Of a stretch of DNA of 64,000 bases, positions 8,913-14,550 are shown one piece after another. Under the pieces are notes generated by a model. The model made no database searches and was not told where the DNA came from. It saw only the letters and a list, made by a program, of their open reading frames with translations. Within the stretch, counting starts at the first letter, position 1. Every line of letters begins with the position of its first letter. The position numbers and the translations under genes are program-made. The stretch is from Agathobaculum hominis (lineage in GTDB: Bacteria > Bacillota > Clostridia > Oscillospirales > Butyricicoccaceae), in contig NZ_JACOPK010000008.1 in assembly GCF_014288055.1 (NCBI RefSeq), forward strand, positions 1 to 64,000, given 5' to 3'.

Positions 8913-8953
8913 TGCAGTTTACTCCTTATTCAATTTTTTTGCTACTGCTACAT

Positions 8954-8990
8954 GTCTCGCCCTAAGGTAATACTTACCTTAGGGCGAGAC
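8954..8990 (-). other. Putative rolling-circle origin hairpin with nonanucleotide AAGTATTAC
   Basis: Perfect 17-bp inverted repeat (8954-8970 with 8974-8990), centre TAC. On the - strand the tip reads AAGTATTAC (8975 to 8967), matching the circovirus-type nonanucleotide, which is cut between TATT and AC by related Reps. No T tract follows, so it is not an ordinary terminator. Its place just upstream of rep fits a double-strand origin, and it may also regulate rep. Confidence 0.75.
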
Positions 8991-9009
8991 GCAGCAGTCA
9001 GCCAACACA

Positions 9010-9053
9010 CCGACAGGGAATGCTCACCTTGTTGGCAAGCATCGCCCTGTCGG
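9010..9053. repeat. Interrupted hairpin downstream of the 117-aa gene
   Basis: CCGACAGGG (9010-9018) pairs with CCCTGTCGG (9045-9053), with an inner ATGCT/AGCAT stem (9020-9024 with 9038-9042). It has no T tract in either direction. It may be a weak terminator, a single-strand origin or a transfer-origin element. Confidence 0.5.
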
Positions 9054-9058
9054 ATGCT

Positions 9059-9412
9059 TTAACGGCTACCTGAACCCGGCGGCTGCTGAGCCTCCTTGAC
9101 GGCGTGGATACCGGTCGCAGATGCAGTCAACTGTGCATGACCACCCGCCTCATAGACGCGAATGTCGAGGCCGTCGAACACAACCGGAATATACTCCTCG
9201 CCGTCGGGAATCTCGATCTGCTGGTCGCCAGCAATCTTGATGCCGAGCTTCTCGAAGCCGTGCGCCGGGAGCGTGACTACATAACGGTAGCCGACGATCT
9301 TGTCGGTGCGCTCACCGCTCTTAGTGTACTCGACCACCGGCGTCGCATCCACGAGCCACAGGTGCTTGCCGAGCGACTTCGGGTCGATCTTGAGATTACG
9401 CAAGAGTGCCAT
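9059..9412 (-). CDS. Conserved-looking hypothetical protein upstream of rep, 117 aa
   Basis: A clear gene: AAAGGAGAG precedes the ATG and the product is balanced in composition. It is predicted to be beta-rich (KIVGYRYVVTLPAHGFEKLGIKI, EYIPVVFDGLDIRVYEAGGHAQL) with a Gln/Pro/Gly/Ser tail. I do not recognise a named family. The small size, beta content and place directly before a rolling-circle rep suggest an OB-fold-like DNA-binding or accessory replication protein, but this is inference only. The gap to rep (147 bp) holds both the interrupted hairpin and the origin hairpin. Confidence 0.7.
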   Translation of the reverse strand: MALLRNLKIDPKSLGKHLWLVDATPVVEYTKSGERTDKIVGYRYVVTLPAHGFEKLGIKIAGDQQIEIPDGEEYIPVVFDGLDIRVYEAGGHAQLTASATGIHAVKEAQQPPGSGSR

Positions 9413-9447
9413 TTTCGTTCTCTCCTTTTGTGATTTGGATAGGTTTT

Positions 9448-9544
9448 GACGCTGCGCAGCGTCTGAATATTTTTAGGGGAAATCCGGATTTCTTGGAACA
9501 AGTTTACCATGCCAGTTATCAAAAGTGGGGACACCATGTGTCCC
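9448..9544. repeat. Cluster of three inverted repeats upstream of the 117-aa gene
   Basis: In the 195-bp gap there are GACGCTGCGCAGCGTC (9448-9463), GAAATCCGGATTTC (9479-9492) and GGGACAC-cat-GTGTCCC (9528-9544). None has a T tract. No convincing promoter for the downstream gene was found among them. Operators, a single-strand origin or a transfer origin are possible. Confidence 0.5.
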
Positions 9545-9607
9545 TACAAATTTCTGCTGGAGGTGTACAATGAAAAATTAGCTTTTGATGCAAAAGTTGT
9601 GTGCAAA

Positions 9608-9636
9608 AAAAGAGAGGGCAGTGCACCCTCTCTTTT
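9608..9636. terminator. Terminator after the HTH-like gene
   Basis: An 11-bp stem AAAAGAGAGGG / CCCTCTCTTTT (9608-9618 with 9626-9636) with further A residues on the left, giving a T tract for - strand transcripts. It separates the HTH-like gene from the rep operon. Confidence 0.88.
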
Positions 9637-9644
9637 GACTAATC

Positions 9645-10049
9645 TTATTTTTTGCCAAAACTCTCACCGGTTCCGGCGTATAAAACAACATTGGCGTCAT
9701 CGAAATCCCAACATTCCTCAATAAAGGTGTGATAATAAAAGTGAATCATGGAATTGTCGAATGAATAGCCGCAACCATAAATAATTTCCTGTGCTTTGTC
9801 TGACGGAATTTTTAGCGCCAAACTAATCGCAACCAGACTTTTTAAGTCTATCTTTTTTTCTTCTTTGCCCATCAACCTACGATATACGGTTTTCGATAAA
9901 GAAGTTTGTTCAATGAAATCTTTTTGACCCCACTCAGCGCGATAGATGTAGCCGCGCAGAATGTCACGCCAACTCTGCTGGTTGGCATCGGCTTTAGCCT
10001 TGTTCTCCTTGATTCGATTGACTTGACGTTTAATTTCGGCGTCAGTCAA
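9645..10049 (-). CDS. HTH (XRE-like) protein of the element, start uncertain
   Basis: 134 aa from a TTG at 10049. Residues about 25-95 (YRAEWGQKDFIEQTSLSKTVYRRLMGKEEKKIDLKSLVAISLALKIP) have the helix-turn-helix pattern of Cro/XRE-like proteins, followed by a short aromatic tail. The TTG lacks a ribosome site. The frame stays open and coding-like for 37 codons upstream, to a TGA at 10161-10163, with no usual start codon. A GTG (10156) with AGGAGG (10164-10169) opens a different frame that would join this one by a one-base slip at an A6 run (10129-10134). The gene is therefore frameshifted, recoded or affected by a sequence error. It probably regulates element functions. Confidence 0.65.
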   Translation of the reverse strand: MTDAEIKRQVNRIKENKAKADANQQSWRDILRGYIYRAEWGQKDFIEQTSLSKTVYRRLMGKEEKKIDLKSLVAISLALKIPSDKAQEIIYGCGYSFDNSMIHFYYHTFIEECWDFDDANVVLYAGTGESFGKK

Positions 10050-10271
10050 TTTTATTAAAGTCAGTTGCCAGGCTGACTCTGGACGGCGGTTAATTTCGAG
10101 GGGTTGATTATCGGGTTGATAACTTGCATTTTTTGTACAACGAGGGTAATTTTCACAATTTCACCTCCTCTGGCAGGGATTTGCAAGTCAAACCATCACT
10201 TCCTTTCCGATTTTTGAAACACCGCCTTAGATTTCGTTTCAAAAACTTAAATTTTTTAACTTAAAAACAAA

Positions 10272-10303
10272 AACGACTGAATAACGTCAGTCATTCAGTC
10301 GTT
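10272..10303 (-). terminator. Terminator/attenuator in leader of HTH-like gene
   Basis: Perfect 11-bp stem (10272-10282 with 10293-10303) with a 10-nt loop; on the - strand it is followed by TTTTTGTTTTT. It sits about 55-90 nt downstream of the promoter at 10366-10393 and before the HTH-like gene, so it can attenuate that transcript. Confidence 0.8.
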
Positions 10304-10310
10304 GGTTTAC

Positions 10311-10328
10311 TTATTTAATAAAAGGCAT
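10311..10328 (-). CDS. Putative five-residue leader peptide MPFIK
   Basis: GAGGGG followed by a six-base spacer and ATG CCT TTT ATT AAA TAA. It ends 8 nt before the attenuator stem. The good ribosome site and the position between a strong promoter and a terminator suggest a leader peptide, but five codons can occur by chance. Confidence 0.4.
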   Translation of the reverse strand: MPFIK

Positions 10329-10365
10329 ACTTCGCCCCTCGAAAATCCTCTTATAGCTTACCTTA

Positions 10366-10393
10366 AGTATAGCACTTCTCACACCAAAGTCAA
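10366..10393 (-). promoter_or_regulatory. Leftward promoter of the element's regulatory/leader transcript
   Basis: On the - strand TTGACT (10393-10388), 16-nt spacer, TATACT (10371-10366). The predicted start overlaps TAAGGTAA (10365-10358), an 8-mer also found in the stem of the origin hairpin (8963-8970 on the + strand, TTACCTTA at 8974-8981). A shared binding site for Rep or another element protein is possible. Confidence 0.75.
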
Positions 10394-10587
10394 CACTTTT
10401 TTCTCAACTTCTGCCTCCGCGCGTGCCGCCCACCGCGACCTGAGTCAAGACCAGTAAAATACTCCGTATTTTCCGCGAGTGACCTACGGTCAGCCTTGAC
10501 ACAGCTCCCGTCGCGCAAAAGGTGTGATTATGCCGAACTCGAACGAGTCCGGCGAACGCCGACAAAACAACGATGGAGGGAACGAAG
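10394..10587. other. Region before the SprT-like gene without recognised gene
   Basis: About 190 bp. It contains AAAATAC-tcc-GTATTTT (10457-10473) and a TTGACA at 10496-10501 with no well-placed -10. I found no open frame with a ribosome site. Confidence 0.5.
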
Positions 10588-11235
10588 ATGAAGCAGACCA
10601 TAAAAACGAGCCGCACGGCGGGCTACCTTGAAAAGCTGTTCCGCACGCTCAACGAACGCTATTTTGACAACTCGATCGAAGAACCGATCATAACAATTCA
10701 GTCCACACCACGCGCATACGGCCATATAACTGTTGCAAAGGCGTGGCGCAAAGGAAACGGCGATCTCCGCCACGAACTCAACATTGCAGCCGGAACGCTC
10801 GACAGGCCGATAGAGGAGATCGTTGCCACGGTGCTACATGAAATGGTACATCTCGCAAACTTACAGGCAGGCGTGCGGGATTGCAGCCGAAGCGGCACTT
10901 ATCACAACAAACGCTTCAAGACCACCGCCGAGGCGTGCGACCTTCGCATCGAGTATGACCCACGCATCGGCTGGTCGGTCACCTCGCCCACCGAAGCCTT
11001 AATCGACTTCATTATCTCCAATGGGTGGGAGGACATCCGCATGAGCCGTGAGGACGGCTGCATCTCGCGCACCCCGGGACGCGGTTCGCCTGACCGAACG
11101 CCTACCACGCCCACAACACCGAAAAAGTCCAGCACCAGAAAGTATATTTGCCCCGGTTGCAAAATGTCCGTCCGGGCAACCCGCGAGGTAAACATCATCT
11201 GCGGCGACTGCGGATTGAAAATGGTTCGTGTATAA
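10588..11235 (+). CDS. SprT-like zinc metalloprotease-domain protein with C-terminal zinc ribbon
   Basis: 215 aa. HEMVH (about 84-88) is the HExxH motif of the SprT/Spartan fold. A C-terminal ribbon CPGC...CGDCG binds a second zinc; between them is a Thr/Pro/Lys linker. Eukaryotic Spartan proteases act on DNA-protein crosslinks; bacterial SprT-like functions are mostly unproven. The ATG at 10588 has GGAGGG eight bases upstream. The ATG at 10573 would overlap that site. The gene stands alone in the element, divergent from the leader promoter and followed by a terminator. A role in processing Rep-DNA or methyltransferase-DNA adducts would be attractive but is speculation. Confidence 0.85.
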   Translation: MKQTIKTSRTAGYLEKLFRTLNERYFDNSIEEPIITIQSTPRAYGHITVAKAWRKGNGDLRHELNIAAGTLDRPIEEIVATVLHEMVHLANLQAGVRDCSRSGTYHNKRFKTTAEACDLRIEYDPRIGWSVTSPTEALIDFIISNGWEDIRMSREDGCISRTPGRGSPDRTPTTPTTPKKSSTRKYICPGCKMSVRATREVNIICGDCGLKMVRV

Positions 11236-11237
11236 AA

Positions 11238-11270
11238 TTGAAAGTGCACTTTCAAACGAAGGTGCACTTT
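11238..11270 (+). terminator. Terminator with embedded 18-bp palindrome
   Basis: AAAGTGCAC (11241-11249) pairs with GTGCACTTT (11262-11270), then T. The left part is also a perfect palindrome TTGAAAGTGCACTTTCAA (11238-11255) that recurs at 14079-14096. Confidence 0.65.
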
Positions 11271-11278
11271 TACATCTA

Positions 11279-12112
11279 CTATTGTAGTCTATTAGCATTT
11301 AACTTATAAGTCATGGGTTGTAATGACATTTGATATATTTTAATAGGTTGCAGATGGAAGTGTTGGCATATTTTTTGTATGTGCTCCTCTTTAGCTTTGG
11401 CTCCAATATAGATAGCCGTGATAAACCTGCTAAAATCAAATGCGGGTCTGAGGCCGGCTGCATATATAGGAGCATAATTTTGTTTTGGAATGACTATACG
11501 CCACTCTTTTTCATAACACCATTCGTTAGATTTATGCAAAGCTGCATCTACGACAGCACTACCAAAAGCTGGAGTATTTCTGTCCAAATAAGTCTGCCCG
11601 TATACAGGTGCATTGATTGAATACTGTACTTGGTATAAGTTGTCACACCCCGGCCAATCATTCAGATCATATTCGATACAAAACCCGGTATGGTACTGAG
11701 CGTAGTGACTCCACATTAAAACAGAGTTATTCAGCTCGGAAAAACAAGCTATTAGCATTTCTTCCTTGATAGTAGGTAAAAAATCTCGGAAAATATCGAG
11801 CATCTTTTCTCTGAACGGCGATAAAGTATCAGATTCTAAGAAGTTTGACTGCCATTCATCAAATCCCATTGCATTATCTCCTATTCGACCGGAAGGATAC
11901 TTTTCAATCAGACTATCTTGTAGCATATCTTTGAAATAATTGCTTTTAAGAAATGAGTCATCAATCAATAAATCACAGTCGAAAGGATCATTGAAAGTTG
12001 TGGGGGGCGCAGGAAAGACCTTGCCTTCAAATAATACAGTTTCCCATCGGGCAGGCTGATTGTCTGATGGTTCGTCGAAATACCGATATTTATATAACTT
12101 TGGAATTTGCAT
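11279..12112 (-). CDS. DUF2971 family protein
   Basis: 277 aa with the family's hallmarks: N-terminal KLYKYRYFDEP, FNDPFDCDL, then CFSELNNSVLMWSHYAQYHTGFCIEYDL and EWCYEKEWRIVIP. The biochemical function is unknown; such genes are frequent in variable and defence-type loci. It lies 17 bp downstream of the restriction endonuclease on the same strand, so the three genes (methyltransferase, endonuclease, DUF2971) probably form one transcript. Its A+T content is higher than in core genes here, as in the rest of the cargo. Confidence 0.88.
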   Translation of the reverse strand: MQIPKLYKYRYFDEPSDNQPARWETVLFEGKVFPAPPTTFNDPFDCDLLIDDSFLKSNYFKDMLQDSLIEKYPSGRIGDNAMGFDEWQSNFLESDTLSPFREKMLDIFRDFLPTIKEEMLIACFSELNNSVLMWSHYAQYHTGFCIEYDLNDWPGCDNLYQVQYSINAPVYGQTYLDRNTPAFGSAVVDAALHKSNEWCYEKEWRIVIPKQNYAPIYAAGLRPAFDFSRFITAIYIGAKAKEEHIQKICQHFHLQPIKIYQMSLQPMTYKLNANRLQ

Positions 12113-12129
12113 AGATACCCCTCTCTTGG

Positions 12130-12945
12130 TTATCGTGCAAAACCATTATACGAGGGAAAGCCCAACATATAAATTGCCATCGCAATAGACAAATCCTCGT
12201 TTGCAAGGCTATTTTTCGCAGCAATCGCTTTCAACTCGCGCATAACAGAGTCTTCGGGGATCAGCGTGCTATCTGCTGTGGCAACCACTTCTTGTATCTT
12301 TTGTGGTAGAACCATGCACATCTGATAAAAGGCATCGTTCTGCCCGGTGACTAACGCATAAAACTGATCCATGCTAACGCGCCTAATCAACCTATGTCCT
12401 ACGCGCTGACCATCAACAGTAGTTTCCCATTTAATGTTCTGTGATTGCTTTGCGATTGCTTCAACTAAGAAACACGCACAATCGTCATCTTTGAGCAGTT
12501 GATTTTGCATTTTGATAAATGTTTTTCCTGCCGATGCTGAGTTCATTGTGTTATGCTTATTTTTCATTTCCACATAAACAGTATGTACGATGCTGTTATC
12601 GGGTAACACAATGCCGTTAGGGTTTTTATAAATGACATCCCAACCGCCTTCTTCCCCATTCGGCGGGACATGGCAGAAAGGCATATACTGAAAAATTCGT
12701 TGATGAAAATAGCCAATATCGTTATTGTTCGATTTATCGCGCTGACGGAAAATTTCATTGCTGATAATCTCGTCCCATGATGCCCGATACACTGACTTAT
12801 CAAATATCAGTTTAACCGGGTCAACGATATTCTTATTGAAACGCTTCAAGTCAAACGATTTCAGTTTATCACCATATTTCTGAATAGTGGCTCGTACATG
12901 ATTGGTAAAATCATCCTCACTTATAAACGATAGAGTCCAACTCAT
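12130..12945 (-). CDS. Type II restriction endonuclease, Eco47II-like
   Basis: 271 aa. The pattern GGWDVIYKN (Asp103) then VYVEMKNKHNT (Glu126, Lys128) is a PD-(D/E)xK active site, and the pairing with a 5-cytosine methyltransferase fits the Eco47II/Sau96I group, which cuts GGNCC. The specificity is inferred, not read from the sequence. Its ATG overlaps the methyltransferase stop as ATGA (12942-12945), so translation is coupled and methyltransferase is made first. Confidence 0.82.
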   Translation of the reverse strand: MSWTLSFISEDDFTNHVRATIQKYGDKLKSFDLKRFNKNIVDPVKLIFDKSVYRASWDEIISNEIFRQRDKSNNNDIGYFHQRIFQYMPFCHVPPNGEEGGWDVIYKNPNGIVLPDNSIVHTVYVEMKNKHNTMNSASAGKTFIKMQNQLLKDDDCACFLVEAIAKQSQNIKWETTVDGQRVGHRLIRRVSMDQFYALVTGQNDAFYQMCMVLPQKIQEVVATADSTLIPEDSVMRELKAIAAKNSLANEDLSIAMAIYMLGFPSYNGFAR

Positions 12946-13946
12946 AATAAGTCCAATGCCTCCTTGATCTTTTTTGCAATCTCATACGCCAGATTGACCG
13001 GCACGGCATTGCCTACTTGTTTGTACTGGGAAGAAATCTTGCCACAGAATTCCCAATCATCCGGGAAAGTCTGGCAGCGTGCATTTTCGCGCACAGTGAA
13101 TGGCCGCGCCTCTAAGGGATGGCAGCGTTCTGTCTGCTTCTGGGACGGAGATGTTAAAACGGTCAAGGATGGCTCGTCTAAGCTCATGCGTCGCAATATA
13201 CCGGTTCGTCCACCTTCCATATGCCAGCAGCTCTTCATGTAAGCCTTCGCAATATCTGGGTCAATATCTCGCCAGTAACCGCCGGGAGGCACTAACTCAA
13301 AAATCTTGCGTTTGTTTTCACCGTAGGGAACCCCTGGGCCTTTAGGGCAATCTAAGAGAATATCGCGCAAGACAGGCTTATAGTCATGGGGTTTGGGAAA
13401 CTCGAAAACGGTTTTGCCGAGTAAATCATTTCTAATACCGACTGTAATCAGGCGTTCACGCTTCTGAGGCACACCATAGTTCCATGCGTTCAATACAGCT
13501 TTTTGAATAGTATATCCAGCGTCAGCAAAGATTTTCAGCATTGTTTGATATGTTTTTCCCTTATCATGCGTCAACAGTCCACGCACATTTTCAAAGAGGA
13601 ACATTTTCGGCTGCAATTTTTCAAGGAAAATCGCGTAATGGTAAAACAGAGTGCCACGCGCATCCTCTAATCCCAATCTTTTTCCGGCATAGGAAAATGC
13701 CTGACATGGAGCACCACCAGATAACAAATCCAGTTCACCCTTTTTCAGCGAGAACAAATCCTCTAAATTCATACACGATATATGTGAAATATCATCACAT
13801 ATAACATTCCAATATGGTCGGTTCTGTTTTAAGGTGGCGCAAGCATCTTTGTCTAATTCTATTAGGCCGATCGTATCAAAACCTGCTTGTTCGACACCTA
13901 ATGCCAGACCTCCAGCTCCTGCAAATAACTCTATTGTTTTATACAT
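12942..13946 (-). CDS. DNA (cytosine-5) methyltransferase
   Basis: 334 aa, the normal size. Motif I is ELFAGAGGL (6-14), motif IV GGAPCQAFS has catalytic Cys81, motif VI is ENVRGL (119-124) and motif VIII is QKRERL (around 162). The C-terminal GNAVPVNLAYEIAKKI is motif X. It protects DNA from the coupled endonuclease. The family assignment suggests GGNCC as target. Upstream dyads (14024-14042 and GGTTATAACC at 14006-14015) may be operators controlling this leftward transcript. Confidence 0.93.
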   Translation of the reverse strand: MYKTIELFAGAGGLALGVEQAGFDTIGLIELDKDACATLKQNRPYWNVICDDISHISCMNLEDLFSLKKGELDLLSGGAPCQAFSYAGKRLGLEDARGTLFYHYAIFLEKLQPKMFLFENVRGLLTHDKGKTYQTMLKIFADAGYTIQKAVLNAWNYGVPQKRERLITVGIRNDLLGKTVFEFPKPHDYKPVLRDILLDCPKGPGVPYGENKRKIFELVPPGGYWRDIDPDIAKAYMKSCWHMEGGRTGILRRMSLDEPSLTVLTSPSQKQTERCHPLEARPFTVRENARCQTFPDDWEFCGKISSQYKQVGNAVPVNLAYEIAKKIKEALDLL

Positions 13947-14023
13947 TCAAACACCTTTGCTATTCTTCATTTCTTGCAAAAATATAATATATCCCATATT
14001 ACGATGGTTATAACCAATAAATT

Positions 14024-14042
14024 ATATCAGAATTTCTGATAT
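14024..14042. promoter_or_regulatory. 19-bp inverted repeat between methyltransferase and XRE genes
   Basis: ATATCAGAA-T-TTCTGATAT in the 235-bp divergent gap; likely operator. A further perfect dyad, GGTTATAACC, lies at 14006-14015. The leftward promoter of the methyltransferase could not be fixed. Confidence 0.5.
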
Positions 14043-14078
14043 TTTTCAACGATCATATACGATGCTATGTATATGTTT

Positions 14079-14096
14079 TTGAAAGTGCACTTTCAA
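14079..14096. promoter_or_regulatory. 18-bp palindrome upstream of XRE gene
   Basis: TTGAAAGTGCACTTTCAA, flanked by more T and A so that the dyad extends to 14076-14099. It lies 34 nt before the -35 of the XRE-integrase promoter and is the second copy of the sequence at 11238-11255. Confidence 0.6.
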
Positions 14097-14129
14097 AAAA
14101 TGAATATCTGCAAATATTTATTTGATATA

Positions 14130-14158
14130 TTTACAACGATACCTGTTTGTGATATGAT
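14130..14158 (+). promoter_or_regulatory. Promoter of XRE regulator and integrase
   Basis: TTTACA (14130-14135), 17-nt spacer, TATGAT (14153-14158). TGATA-tgatcg-TATCA overlaps the -10 and could be the autoregulatory operator of the XRE protein. Confidence 0.65.
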
Positions 14159-14181
14159 CGTATCAACAAGGAGGTCTTTAT

Positions 14182-14550
14182 ATGGAACAAATCGGAAAAC
14201 GCCTGAGAGAACTGCGCGAGGGTTCGCGCTTGACACAGACCCAAGTAGCCGAAATCGTCGGCGTGCAGCAATCGCGCATCAACCGGTACGAAACAGGAAA
14301 ATCCACGCCGTCCCCGGAGGTTTTCGTCAAATACGCGGATTTATTTGACGTATCAATGGACTACCTGTATTGCCGAACGGACAAGCCGCAGGGCAAACTG
14401 TACGACTTTCAGCCGCGTATCACAGCGGAACAGTCCATCAAGAACAGAGATATGCGTGAGTTTGTAGAAATGTGCTTCGACCCGAAATCACCGGTCAGCA
14501 AGCGTATGAAAGAAACCTTGCTCAAACTTTGGAAGGAGCAATCTGAATGA
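14182..14550 (+). CDS. XRE-family transcriptional regulator of the integrase operon
   Basis: 122 aa. Residues 1-65 form a Cro/CI-type HTH (LTQTQVAEIVGVQQSRINRYETGKSTPS); the rest is helical and may dimerise. AAGGAGG stands 8 nt upstream of the ATG. The stop overlaps the integrase start as ATGA (14547-14550), so the regulator and integrase are one operon. The likely role is control of excision and integration, and perhaps repression of the divergent restriction-modification promoter. Confidence 0.9.
   Translation: MEQIGKRLRELREGSRLTQTQVAEIVGVQQSRINRYETGKSTPSPEVFVKYADLFDVSMDYLYCRTDKPQGKLYDFQPRITAEQSIKNRDMREFVEMCFDPKSPVSKRMKETLLKLWKEQSE

Noticed and set aside
8954..8990. Reading the rep-proximal hairpin as an ordinary terminator
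   Set aside because: No T tract follows in either direction, and the tip sequence and position fit an origin better. A regulatory role for rep remains possible.
9509..9724. A 71-codon + strand frame in the element
   Set aside because: It crosses a terminator and overlaps the HTH gene on the other strand; no ribosome site.
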